A stretch of DNA of 13,495 nucleotides from UBA5976 sp037137575 (lineage in GTDB: Bacteria > Actinomycetota > Actinomycetes > S36-B12 > UBA5976). Numbering within the stretch: position 1 is the first letter of the stretch; each line of letters begins with the position of its first letter. The stretch is taken from assembly GCA_037137575.1 (NCBI GenBank), contig JBAXKB010000028.1:1-13495 (forward strand), written 5' to 3'. The notes beneath the pieces were generated by a model. That model was not told the DNA's origin, ran no database searches, and saw only the letters and a program-made list of their open reading frames with translations. A program made the translations under genes and the position numbers. Shown here piece by piece: positions 1 through 7,110 of this stretch.

Positions 1-611
1 CATTTAACCTGCTTCTTCGGATCGCCACTCTCCCAGTTTTCTTTCTGGTTCAAGATGGTGTCGATAGCAACAGCAGTCTTACCGGTCTGACGGTCACCGA
101 TGATGAGCTGACGCTGTCCACGTCCGATAGCGGTCATGGCGTCAATAGCCTTTAGGCCTGTAAGCATCGGTTCTTTAACTGGCTGGCGCTCAACAACTGT
201 TGGGGCCTGAAGTTCAAGTGCACGACGACCTTCAGCAACAATCGGGCCTTTGCCATCGATTGGGTTACCAAGTGGGTCAACAACGCGACCTAGGTAGCCA
301 TCGCCTACTGGAACCGAAAGGATCTCGCCAGTGCGCTTAACTGCCTGACCTTCAGCGATCTTCGAACCGTCGCCAAGGAGCACGCAGCCGATTTCACGAA
401 CGTCAAGGTTCAAAGCCAAGCCAAGTAGGCCGCCTTCGAACTCAAGCAATTCGTTGGTCATTGCTGAATGCAAGCCTTCAACGCGAGCAATGCCGTCGCC
501 TGTTTCTACAACATGGCCGACTTCTTCACGTGAAGTTCCTGGCGCGAATGACTCGACATTACGAGCAATCGCATCGCGGATTTCTTCTGGTCGGATGGAC
601 AGTTCCGTCAT
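1..611 (-). CDS. atpA: ATP synthase F1 subunit alpha (N-terminal part, cut by window edge)
   Basis: This is the alpha subunit of F1, the non-catalytic nucleotide-binding subunit of the cytoplasmic alpha3beta3 head. The first 203 residues are present and the rest lies beyond position 1. The product starts MTELSIRPEEI and continues through the N-terminal beta-barrel. It then has GDGIARVEGL and the P-loop GDRQTGKT at residues 172-179 (positions 75-98), the usual alpha-type Walker A. The ATG at 609-611 is preceded by an AGGA Shine-Dalgarno about seven bases upstream, and there is a 26-nt gap after atpH. The position downstream of atpH matches the standard order; atpG, atpD and atpC would be expected outside the window. 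Nothing abnormal is visible in this part. Identification is very secure from the P-loop and neighbours. Confidence 0.98.
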   Translation of the reverse strand, partial: MTELSIRPEEIRDAIARNVESFAPGTSREEVGHVVETGDGIARVEGLHSAMTNELLEFEGGLLGLALNLDVREIGCVLLGDGSKIAEGQAVKRTGEILSVPVGDGYLGRVVDPLGNPIDGKGPIVAEGRRALELQAPTVVERQPVKEPMLTGLKAIDAMTAIGRGQRQLIIGDRQTGKTAVAIDTILNQKENWESGDPKKQVK

Positions 612-637
612 GGTGTCCTGCTTTCTTTTCTTTGTGG

Positions 638-1447
638 TTATGCCTGCAGTGACCTGCGGGCACTTTCTAAGCGTGTTGCAACCGAGCCGTCAATGACGTC
701 TTGGCCAATCTTGATTGAGATGCCACCAAGGACCGTTGGGTCGATAGCGACATTGATGCTGACCTGTTTACCGGTCAGTTTGGTAAGTGCATTCGTTAGG
801 CGAGTGATTTGTGATTCATCGAGATCCACAACACTGCTTACTTCTGCAACAACCTGGTTACGCTGCGCGGCCGCTAGTTCGCTGAGCAAGTCAACGACAG
901 CATCCACGCGGCGACCACGTAAGTTGCTCGCAAAATAAGCAATAACCTGCGCGGTTTGTTCCTGAACTTTGCCCTGCAGTAATTCGTTAACAATGCCCGC
1001 TTTGATAGCTGGCGTTAACGAAGGATCAGTTAGCGTCATCTGCAGTTCAGCAGAAGCATCAACCGCGCGACCAAAGTGGAAAATATCGCTTTCCGCTTGA
1101 TCTAGAGAGTTCGCAGCATCGGCTGCCATAAAGGCAGCTTTTGCGCCAAGAATTTCAAGGGCATCAATTAAGTCGCTATCTGATGACCAACGCTGGCTAA
1201 CCACCGAAGCAACAACACTGTTCGTGTTATCTGCTACCTGCGAGCCAATTACGTCAGCAATCAAAGAAGTACGAGCAGCAACAGGCTGACCACTATCGGC
1301 CAACATTTGGCGAAGTGATTTTTCACCTGCAATAACTCGAGCGATCGCAAGAAGTTGACTCGACAAGGCGGACAGATCGCCCTGCCCTGCGCTGGAGCGC
1401 AAAGACTCCTGCACGGTAGTCAAACTTTCGCGTGATGCACCAATCAT
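638..1447 (-). CDS. atpH: ATP synthase F1 subunit delta (OSCP-type stalk protein)
   Basis: The delta subunit sits on top of the F1 head and joins it to the peripheral stalk (b subunits). The protein has 269 residues, longer than the roughly 180 of E. coli but the usual size in Actinobacteria. It starts MIGASRESL, the typical opening of the actinobacterial family. The conserved C-terminal signature is visible at about residues 240-267 (LGGISIKIGQDVIDGS followed by a LESARRSL-type ending). The ATG at 1445-1447 directly follows the atpF stop codon (TAA then ATG, no spacer). The only purine-rich stretch for ribosome binding lies inside the end of atpF, so translation is probably coupled. Unlike in mycobacteria, it is not fused to a b-type domain. 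Identification is secure. Confidence 0.97.
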   Translation of the reverse strand: MIGASRESLTTVQESLRSSAGQGDLSALSSQLLAIARVIAGEKSLRQMLADSGQPVAARTSLIADVIGSQVADNTNSVVASVVSQRWSSDSDLIDALEILGAKAAFMAADAANSLDQAESDIFHFGRAVDASAELQMTLTDPSLTPAIKAGIVNELLQGKVQEQTAQVIAYFASNLRGRRVDAVVDLLSELAAAQRNQVVAEVSSVVDLDESQITRLTNALTKLTGKQVSINVAIDPTVLGGISIKIGQDVIDGSVATRLESARRSLQA

Positions 1448-1990
1448 TTACTTAGCCGCCTGCGCCTCTAGTTCAGCAATGAAACGATCAACAGTTGCCC
1501 GAGCTTTGGCATCGTCTTGCAAGGTTTCCCCTACGACTTTGCCGGCCAAGGTGATTGCTAGATCGCTAACATCACGGCGAAGTGAAACAACAGCCTGTGC
1601 ACGTTCAGCTTCAATAGAAGCCGAAGCACGCTCAGTAACTGCGGCAGCCGCAGTCGCTGCTTCACTCTTTGCTTGTTCAATAATTGTTGCCTTTTCTGCT
1701 TGAGCCTGATTACGAATAGCAGAAGCTTCAGTGCGGGCATCCGCTAGCTGTGCCTTGTAAGACTCAAGAAGTGCAGTGGCTTCATCCTGTGAATCTTGCG
1801 CGCGTTTGATGCCGCCCTCAATTGCATCAGCGCGCTCGTCAAGAGTTTTGCTGATACGAGGGAATGCAAATTTCGCGAGTGCAAAAAATACAAGTAAGAA
1901 TGCCACTGTGCCGATGACTAATTCATCGAGCGGAACACGAAGAATATTTACGTCGTGTTTTTCCGCACTGGCAAGTAAGAAGGTTGTCAC
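1448..1990 (-). CDS. atpF: ATP synthase Fo subunit b (peripheral stalk)
   Basis: Subunit b is the membrane-anchored peripheral stalk that holds F1 still against the rotating c-ring. The 180-residue protein has one hydrophobic segment at about residues 22-43, ending in the FAFPRI motif typical of the family. A long, alanine- and charge-rich helical region follows, from about residue 45 to the C-terminus, as expected for the dimeric stalk. The start is a GTG at 1988-1990 with AAGGA seven bases upstream; no ATG in a sensible place competes with it. It lies 17 nt after the atpE stop and abuts atpH with no spacer. The alternative name b-prime does not apply, since only one b gene is present here. 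Confidence 0.97.
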   Translation of the reverse strand: MTTFLLASAEKHDVNILRVPLDELVIGTVAFLLVFFALAKFAFPRISKTLDERADAIEGGIKRAQDSQDEATALLESYKAQLADARTEASAIRNQAQAEKATIIEQAKSEAATAAAAVTERASASIEAERAQAVVSLRRDVSDLAITLAGKVVGETLQDDAKARATVDRFIAELEAQAAK

Positions 1991-2007
1991 AAAATGTCCT
2001 TAGTTAA

Positions 2008-2235
2008 CTAAGCACCGAAGACGAATGGAACAACGAAGCCGATTAGAGCAAGAGCTTCAGCAAGCGCGAAACCCAAGATCATGTTCTGACGGATTACACC
2101 GTAGGCCTCTGGCTGACGGGCAATAGCCTGTACACCCTGACCGAAGATGATTCCGATACCAATACCAGGACCAATCGCGGCAAGGCCGTAACCGATTGAA
2201 CCTAACGAGCCTGTTACCTCTGCGAGGATTGACAT
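2008..2235 (-). CDS. atpE: ATP synthase Fo subunit c (proteolipid ring subunit)
   Basis: Subunit c forms the rotating membrane ring and carries the ion through the membrane. The 75-residue protein is a two-helix hairpin. Helix one is rich in glycine (GPGIGIGIIFGQG, residues 22-34), the polar loop is RQP (residues 40-42), and the essential carboxylate is Glu60 in FALAEALALIG. The known sodium-binding pattern (Gln in helix one, Glu-Ser in helix two) is missing: the matching residues are Ile27 and Ala61. Proton coupling is therefore inferred. The ATG is preceded by AAGGA at seven bases, just downstream of a strong hairpin in the atpB-atpE gap. Such a leader could help make the many copies of c needed per complex. 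Identification is certain. Confidence 0.98.
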   Translation of the reverse strand: MSILAEVTGSLGSIGYGLAAIGPGIGIGIIFGQGVQAIARQPEAYGVIRQNMILGFALAEALALIGFVVPFVFGA

Positions 2236-2254
2236 AACTTATTCCTTCTGTCGA

Positions 2255-2279
2255 GAGTAAGTGGCAGTTCCACCTACTC
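2255..2279 (-). promoter_or_regulatory. Intercistronic RNA hairpin upstream of atpE
   Basis: In the atpB-atpE gap the minus-strand transcript can fold GAGTAGGTGG and CCACTTACTC around the five-base loop AACTG. This gives a ten-pair stem with a single G-U pair. It ends 19 bases before the atpE start and leaves the Shine-Dalgarno free. There is no U-run after it on the minus strand, so it is not a terminator for the operon. A role in atpE translation or in protecting a processed mRNA end is inference. Confidence 0.6.
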
Positions 2280-2315
2280 AGGTTTTTGTTATCTATTCAG
2301 TTTTTTTCTTGCGTT

Positions 2316-3134
2316 TTAGTGTTCCGCGTGCAGCGAGCCACCGATGTAGACGGCCGTTAGCAACGTGAAGATGAATGCCTGCAGGCCTTGGATGAACATC
2401 TCAAAGCCTGTCAGAACAACAGTTACCCCAAAAGAGGTAACCGAACCTAGTGCGCCGATGATTGACGGCGATAGCAAGTAGTAGGCACCAACTGTGAAAG
2501 TGGTGATAAGTAAGTGGCCCGCGAACATGTTGGCGAACAAACGAATCGCCTGCGTTACCGGGCGGGTAACAAGTAGTCCGAGCAACTCAAGTGGAGTTAG
2601 CAAAACGTACATTGCCTTTGGCACACCGGGCGGGAACGCGGCGTTAGTGAAGAACTTGATTGGTCCCTGATGCTTCATACCTAGGTACACATAAGTGATG
2701 TACACCATCAGCGTTAGTGCGACTGGGAAAGCCAGGCTACTCATAACGGGGAACTGTGCCCCTGGCACAACACCCATGAGGTTACAAATCCAGATGAAGA
2801 AGAACAAAGAACCTAGGAACGGGACAAACTTATCGCCCTCTTTACCAATTACTTCGCGGGCTATCTGATCGCGAATAAATAGGTAAGCCTGTTCACCGAT
2901 TGACTGCAATTTAGTTGGTACAAGTTTTGATGAACGAGATGCTGCAACAAAGAATGTAATCACAATCAGTGCAACAAGAAGTGCAAGAATGATCGACTTG
3001 CTGATTAAAAGGTGATGACCAAAAAGGGTAAGACTGTATGGCTTTAGGAAAAAGATTTCCGCATTTGGCGCTGGAAAACCGCAACCTGAGTTCAGGTGAC
3101 ACGCGTCTTCTGTTGCTATGGTCGCAAGGTTCAT
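2316..3134 (-). CDS. atpB: ATP synthase Fo subunit a (ion channel)
   Basis: Subunit a is the stationary membrane protein that forms the two half-channels next to the c-ring. The 272-residue product has several hydrophobic helices (about residues 46-64, 107-125, 132-152, 175-190, 203-222 and 235-265). The essential arginine is Arg198 in the motif IRLFANMFAGH, preceded by PLELLG (Glu183). The late-helix signature LQAFIFTLLTAVYI is at about 251-264. The start codon overlaps the stop of the upstream atpZ-like gene in an ATGA arrangement, with AAGGA about ten bases upstream. This supports the chosen start and translational coupling. The unusually long, cysteine-containing N-terminus before the first helix is probably outside the membrane. 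Identification is certain. Confidence 0.98.
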   Translation of the reverse strand: MNLATIATEDACHLNSGCGFPAPNAEIFFLKPYSLTLFGHHLLISKSIILALLVALIVITFFVAASRSSKLVPTKLQSIGEQAYLFIRDQIAREVIGKEGDKFVPFLGSLFFFIWICNLMGVVPGAQFPVMSSLAFPVALTLMVYITYVYLGMKHQGPIKFFTNAAFPPGVPKAMYVLLTPLELLGLLVTRPVTQAIRLFANMFAGHLLITTFTVGAYYLLSPSIIGALGSVTSFGVTVVLTGFEMFIQGLQAFIFTLLTAVYIGGSLHAEH

Positions 3135-3400
3135 TGCGGCGGCTTCCTTAGGTCACTCGTAGTGGCATCTCGTTCCATGAACGAAACGCGTGCGTATGTG
3201 AGATAAAGCGCGAGTACGATTCCGATAATCACACCTGCGGCAATAAAAGCTGACTTGTGCCCGAAGTAATGTCCGAGCAGCCACCCGATACCGCCATAAA
3301 GCAAGATTCCGGCGGTTAGATAACTAACTGATCGCCATGCCATGTCTGAAGTGGACCGGTCTGCGTCACTAATGGGGAATGTTGTGTCGCGGGCCTTCAT
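3131..3400 (-). CDS. Small two-helix membrane protein, AtpZ/AtpI-family candidate
   Basis: This 89-residue protein lies between atpI and atpB and overlaps atpB by four bases (ATGA). It has a charged N-terminus and two hydrophobic helices at about residues 25-43 and 50-71. The glycine pattern GGIGWLLGHYFG at the end of the first helix is typical of the AtpZ/AtpI family. The C-terminal tail is polar. Family members are encoded at the start of atp operons and have been linked to c-ring assembly and to magnesium or calcium supply; which of these applies here is unknown. The Shine-Dalgarno is poor: GAGG lies only two bases before the ATG at 3398-3400, so a later start is possible. The family call rests on size, topology, glycine pattern and position. 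Confidence 0.72.
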   Translation of the reverse strand: MKARDTTFPISDADRSTSDMAWRSVSYLTAGILLYGGIGWLLGHYFGHKSAFIAAGVIIGIVLALYLTYARVSFMERDATTSDLRKPPQ

Positions 3401-3474
3401 TGCCTCATCAGATTAGCAGGAATTAGATGGGTGCGCGAACTCGCCCCCGCCCTGACAACCTCAAGATTTACCAG

Positions 3475-3939
3475 TTAGAACAACTTGTCATTTTCTGTGA
3501 CTGGGGGCACAATTTCAGGACTTGAGCCTGGGTCAACATAAAGCACTTTTCCAGTGCTAAACGCCCACATTTCAGCCGCAGTCCACACCAAAGTACACAG
3601 CAAAATAGTAGATGCGAAAACCTTGGTATTAAAAGCCGTGGTGTGCTTAAAAGCGAGCATCAGAGCGAATAAAACTGCCACTTTAACCAAGTACATCAAC
3701 ATCGCAACACTCATTGCCATTGACGGATTCGACTTGATCACATTGTTAAGTACAACTTGGCCAATTGTGAAGAAAACAACAACAATTGCGCCACCAATGA
3801 GCGCACCAATAGCCCCAGCTGAACCTTTAACAATGCCACCCAGGACAACAGCAAGAATTGCTGCCACAACAGTTGGAATAGCGGCCTTACGAATGAGTTG
3901 CAGGCTAGAGGAACTTAGGTCACTTGAATGCTTGGTCAT
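3475..3939 (-). CDS. atpI: AtpI-like ATP synthase accessory membrane protein
   Basis: This 154-residue membrane protein has four likely helices (about residues 20-38, 41-64, 75-98 and 107-127) and a proline-rich, acidic C-terminal tail. Its place just downstream of wecA and upstream of the atpB group is that of the actinobacterial ATP synthase protein I (the Rv1303-type gene). Its topology matches the UncI/AtpI family. Proteins of this family help assemble the c-ring in some bacteria and are not part of the finished enzyme. The start at 3937-3939 has only a weak GTGAG-like ribosome site, 24 nt after the wecA stop. A 74-nt gap separates it from the atpZ-like gene, the widest spacing in this stretch. 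The sequence is poorly conserved, so the call leans on context. Confidence 0.75.
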   Translation of the reverse strand: MTKHSSDLSSSSLQLIRKAAIPTVVAAILAVVLGGIVKGSAGAIGALIGGAIVVVFFTIGQVVLNNVIKSNPSMAMSVAMLMYLVKVAVLFALMLAFKHTTAFNTKVFASTILLCTLVWTAAEMWAFSTGKVLYVDPGSSPEIVPPVTENDKLF

Positions 3940-3963
3940 GACTCACAGTCTGCCACAAATAAT

Positions 3964-5073
3964 TTAGAGCGTAGTTGATGAATCTAACGCTTTTGCCCCA
4001 TCAGAGGGATTCAGCACCCAAACGAAAAGTGCGAAAATACCGAAGGAAACTCCAAGTCCTGTTGCCCAAAACGGAACAAAAGCTAAGCTCACTGCGCCAA
4101 ATGCAACAACTGCCGTGAAGGCAGACATAATCAAAACCGCGCGCTGCTGACCATGCCCTAAATCCAACAGGCGATGATGTAGATGCTCTTTGTCTGGAGC
4201 AAATGGCGATCGGCCCTTTCGAGTGCGCCGAATAATGGCAAGCGATAGGTCAACTAGTGGAACCGACAAAATAATTAGCGGAAGCACAATCGGCAAGAAA
4301 GCTGGAAGTAGCACTCCTCCAGTGAGTCCACCCGGATCCACTTGACCGGTAAGCATGATGCTTGATGCTGCCATAAACAAACCAATGAGCATTGAGCCCG
4401 TATCGCCCATAAAAATGCGAGCGCGGAACCAGTTGTGCGGCAAGAAGCCGATGCACATCCCAACCAGCGCGGCCGAAACTAAAGTGGCTAACGTGGCCCG
4501 CTGATATCCGTTTTGAACACTCAAGAAATACGAGTATGCGAAGAATGCCGCTGCGCCAATTCCGCCGATACTTGCTGCCAGACCATCAAGTCCATCAACC
4601 ATGTTCACCGCATTAATACTGACAAGTACAACAAGAACAGTTGCCAGTACTGATGTAGATGGATCCAAAATGAAGATGCCTTTAACTGGAATCCAAACCA
4701 TAGTCACGCCTTTGAGAGCGAGAACTGCAGCGGCCAAAATCTGACCAACTAGTTTCGTTGGTGCATCCAAACCAAAACGATCGTCGAGTAAACCGAGAAC
4801 AACAATGATGCTTGCGCTTAAAAGCAATGCGGTTATTTGCTTGCTGTCTTGAAAAATTGTGCTCATTAAAGGCAAGTTGCTAGCCAAAATTACGGCAACG
4901 ATAAAACCGCCAGCCATGGCGAGGCCACCCCAACGAGGGGTGGGTAGTAGGTGTACGTCACGATCGCGAGCAATTGCGATAGCGCCATATCTAATGGCCA
5001 TAGCGCGAACAAGCGGTGTCAATAAATATGTCACCGCGGCCGCTGCTAGTAGGCACAGTAGATATTCGCGCAT
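3964..5073 (-). CDS. wecA: Polyprenyl-phosphate sugar-1-phosphate transferase, WecA/TagO type
   Basis: This is an integral membrane enzyme of the MraY/WecA family. It transfers a sugar 1-phosphate (GlcNAc-1-P in characterised WecA) from a UDP-sugar to a polyprenyl phosphate, the first step in building cell-wall polysaccharide. The 369 residues include about ten hydrophobic helices. All family motifs are present: LDDRFGLDAPTK with Asp97-Asp98, NAVNMVDGLDG at 154-164, and MGDTGS at 222-227. The DKEHLHHRLL motif at 294-303 marks the WecA/TagO branch rather than MraY. The ATG lies three bases after the glyA stop with no visible Shine-Dalgarno, suggesting coupled translation. The matching gene in mycobacteria (Rv1302) occupies the same place upstream of atpI. 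The exact sugar cannot be told from sequence. Confidence 0.93.
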   Translation of the reverse strand: MREYLLCLLAAAAVTYLLTPLVRAMAIRYGAIAIARDRDVHLLPTPRWGGLAMAGGFIVAVILASNLPLMSTIFQDSKQITALLLSASIIVVLGLLDDRFGLDAPTKLVGQILAAAVLALKGVTMVWIPVKGIFILDPSTSVLATVLVVLVSINAVNMVDGLDGLAASIGGIGAAAFFAYSYFLSVQNGYQRATLATLVSAALVGMCIGFLPHNWFRARIFMGDTGSMLIGLFMAASSIMLTGQVDPGGLTGGVLLPAFLPIVLPLIILSVPLVDLSLAIIRRTRKGRSPFAPDKEHLHHRLLDLGHGQQRAVLIMSAFTAVVAFGAVSLAFVPFWATGLGVSFGIFALFVWVLNPSDGAKALDSSTTL

Positions 5074-5076
5074 GAG

Positions 5077-6342
5077 TTATGGACGGGGGTAAGCAGGGAA
5101 AGCGCTGACAAGTTCAAAGACATCAGCTTTCACTTGTGCATGCACATCTGCTGAATCGCTCTTAACTGCGCGCCCGATTAACGACGCAATCTGTTTCATC
5201 TGTTCTACACCCATCCCCTGAGTGGTTACTGCCGGAGAACCAACACGAATACCGCTGGAAATACTTGGTGGAGCCGGGTCGTATGGAATTGCGTTTTTGT
5301 TCAAAGTAATTCCTGATGCTCCGCATCGCGCTTCGGCATCTTTACCTGTGACGTTGATACCTTGCAGATCAAGCAGAGCAAGGTGAGTATCTGTGCCACC
5401 AGTTACTGGACGCATACCTTCTTCGACTAAGCCGGCAGCCATTGCTTGTGCGTTGGCAATTACATCTTTTGCATACTGCTGATATTCGGCAGTTGCGCAC
5501 TCTTTGAGGACAACGGCTTTAGCTGCGACTGCGTGCATCATTGGGCCGCCCTGCATCATCGGGAACACTGCTTTATCGATTGCTGCTGCATGTTCGGCCT
5601 TGCACAGAATCATGCCACCGCGCGGACCACGCAAAACTTTGTGAGTTGTGAACGTAACTACGTCTGCATACGGAACTGGCGAAGGAATTGCTTTACCAGC
5701 AACCAAACCAATGAAGTGAGCAGCGTCAACCATCAAGATTGCGCCGACTTCATCGGCAATCTCGCGGAATGCCGCGAAGTTAATTAGGCGTGGAATTGCC
5801 GAACCACCGCAAATGATCATCTTTGGCTTGTGCTCTCGGGCCAGTGCGCGAACCTGGTCGTAGTCGATATCTTCAGTGCCTTCAGCAACGCCGTAGTGCA
5901 CAGCATTGAACCACTTGCCACTGAATGAGACTTTCGCACCGTGAGTTAAGTGACCACCGTGCGGCAAACTCATCGCTAAAACCGTGTCACCTGGCTGAAG
6001 GAAGGCGCCGTAAACAGCGATGTTCGCACTCGCACCAGAATGTGGTTGCAAGTTTGCATGATCTGCGCCGAAAAGTTCCTTCGCGCGTTCGATACCGAGC
6101 TTCTCAGCGATGTCGACAACTTCACAACCACCGTAATAACGCTTGTCTGGGTAACCTTCAGCATATTTATTACTAAGGGTTGAGCCAAGTGCAGTTAGCA
6201 CTGCAGGTGATGAGAAGTTTTCGCTTGCAATAAGTTGCAATCCCCCACGTAAACGATCGAGTTCATCAAGAAGTACTTTGGCAATCTCTGGATCAGTACT
6301 TTGTAATGCATCAAAATCAGAACCGTAGAAAATATCGCTCAT
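5077..6342 (-). CDS. glyA: Serine hydroxymethyltransferase
   Basis: This PLP enzyme of the cytoplasm converts serine and tetrahydrofolate into glycine and 5,10-methylene-tetrahydrofolate, feeding one-carbon metabolism. Its length of 421 residues is normal. Visible signatures are LIASENFSSP (37-46), NKYAEGYPDKRYYGGCE (58-74), the PLP-contacting Asp206 and His209 in MVDAAHFIG, and the PLP-binding lysine Lys235 in TTHKVLRGPRGG. The start has a good Shine-Dalgarno (GAGGTG, five bases upstream). A 97-nt gap separates it from tsaC, and wecA follows after three bases. glyA is also found between the tsaC-type gene and wecA in Streptomyces (recalled), so the position is not odd. Identification is certain. 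Confidence 0.98.
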   Translation of the reverse strand: MSDIFYGSDFDALQSTDPEIAKVLLDELDRLRGGLQLIASENFSSPAVLTALGSTLSNKYAEGYPDKRYYGGCEVVDIAEKLGIERAKELFGADHANLQPHSGASANIAVYGAFLQPGDTVLAMSLPHGGHLTHGAKVSFSGKWFNAVHYGVAEGTEDIDYDQVRALAREHKPKMIICGGSAIPRLINFAAFREIADEVGAILMVDAAHFIGLVAGKAIPSPVPYADVVTFTTHKVLRGPRGGMILCKAEHAAAIDKAVFPMMQGGPMMHAVAAKAVVLKECATAEYQQYAKDVIANAQAMAAGLVEEGMRPVTGGTDTHLALLDLQGINVTGKDAEARCGASGITLNKNAIPYDPAPPSISSGIRVGSPAVTTQGMGVEQMKQIASLIGRAVKSDSADVHAQVKADVFELVSAFPAYPRP

Positions 6343-6375
6343 TATTCACCTCAGGTGTGGGAGTTGTTCAAGATA

Positions 6376-6403
6376 AGTCTAGGGGTAGTTAAGAGACAGT
6401 GAA
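6376..6403 (-). promoter_or_regulatory. Weak candidate promoter ahead of glyA
   Basis: The 97-nt gap between tsaC and glyA holds, on the minus strand, TTCACT (6398-6403) and TAGACT (6376-6381) with a 16-base spacer. This is a poor -35 and a passable -10 for a housekeeping sigma factor. It sits about 33 bases before the glyA start. The gap is the largest between prfA and atpI, so an extra start point here is plausible, but the match is weak and could be chance. Confidence 0.25.
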
Positions 6404-6439
6404 TGGTGGCATCTGAGATGACTTCTGTCACACGATTAG

Positions 6440-7105
6440 TCAGTTTTTGCTTGAGGCAGTGGCATCTACCACAGTTGGAACCACCGCGCGCAGCTGCGCC
6501 AAAGTGATTGCTCCCCTTCGCACTAAGCGCAGATTATCGCCCGTGGCAACAACAACACTAGATTGCAATCCGCTTAGTTGCCCGCCGTCTATATATACGG
6601 TTGCAGCTTCGCCAATGGCCAACTTAGCCTGCTCACTGGTTAACACGGGTTCTTGACCAGCACATTGTGCGCCTGTCATGGCTACGGGACCGATCGCATT
6701 CAGCACGGCTAACGCAATTGGATGATCTGGAATACGAACAGGCAAAGCTGCATCTTCATCTTTTACTGCTAACAAAACACTTGGTTGGCCTTGTGTAATT
6801 ACCGTTAGCGGACCTGGCCAAAGAGCAGATGCTAAATCATTTGCAAGTTCAGAAAAAGTTGCGATGCCATCGATTGTGGCGCGATTTCCAGCACCTACTG
6901 GGATTGTGACACTTTGGTCTTGCGATTTTGCTTTGCGCAACAAAGCCACTGCTTCGGGATTAAATGCATCGCAAATGAGCGCGTAACTTGTGTCGGTTGG
7001 AATTACAACTAACCCGCCATTGGCAACTGCTGCGACTGCTGCACTAACGGCTGCTTCTAGGTCATCCTCAGTTGACGCATTAGTCAATTGGAAAATCTGC
7101 GACAT
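6440..7105 (-). CDS. tsaC: TsaC/Sua5/YrdC-family protein, probable threonylcarbamoyl-AMP synthase
   Basis: The family makes threonylcarbamoyl-AMP from threonine, bicarbonate and ATP, the first step of t6A modification of tRNAs reading ANN codons. The start is the ATG at 7105 (MSQIFQL), because AAGGA sits eight bases upstream; a longer frame further upstream overlaps prmC and is not used. This gives 221 residues, the single-domain length without a Sua5 C-terminal domain. Family landmarks are PTDTSYAL (36-43), LWPGPLT (95-101), VRIPDHP (123-129) and TGAQCAGQEP (144-153). Two sites differ from the usual pattern. The KxRP-type motif reads KSQDQS from residue 60, and the usual SAN-x-SG reads GAQCAG. 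The position after prmC fits the actinobacterial sua5 slot. Family membership is secure, but activity is less certain. Confidence 0.87.
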   Translation of the reverse strand: MSQIFQLTNASTEDDLEAAVSAAVAAVANGGLVVIPTDTSYALICDAFNPEAVALLRKAKSQDQSVTIPVGAGNRATIDGIATFSELANDLASALWPGPLTVITQGQPSVLLAVKDEDAALPVRIPDHPIALAVLNAIGPVAMTGAQCAGQEPVLTSEQAKLAIGEAATVYIDGGQLSGLQSSVVVATGDNLRLVRRGAITLAQLRAVVPTVVDATASSKN

Positions 7106-7110
7106 AGTTT

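Noticed and set aside
454..696. Plus-strand open frame across the atpA start and atpH end
   Set aside because: It is antisense to two certain genes, has no ribosome site and resembles no protein family; it reflects codon bias on the other strand.
3401..3474. Internal promoter between atpI and the atpZ-like gene
   Set aside because: TTGAGG and TTGTCA resemble a -35 on the minus strand, but no -10 lies at a proper distance; the GC-rich stretch shows no strong hairpin either.
3554..3967. Plus-strand open frame of 137 codons opposite atpI
   Set aside because: It lies wholly antisense to atpI, is rich in low-complexity Thr/Ala/Ile and has no family motif.
5446..5787. Plus-strand open frame of 113 codons within glyA
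   Set aside because: It is antisense to a certain gene and its odd Cys/His-rich composition is what the complement of glyA would give.
6343..6439. Riboswitch ahead of glyA
   Set aside because: The gap is only 97 bases and holds just tiny stems; no conserved riboswitch core was recognised.
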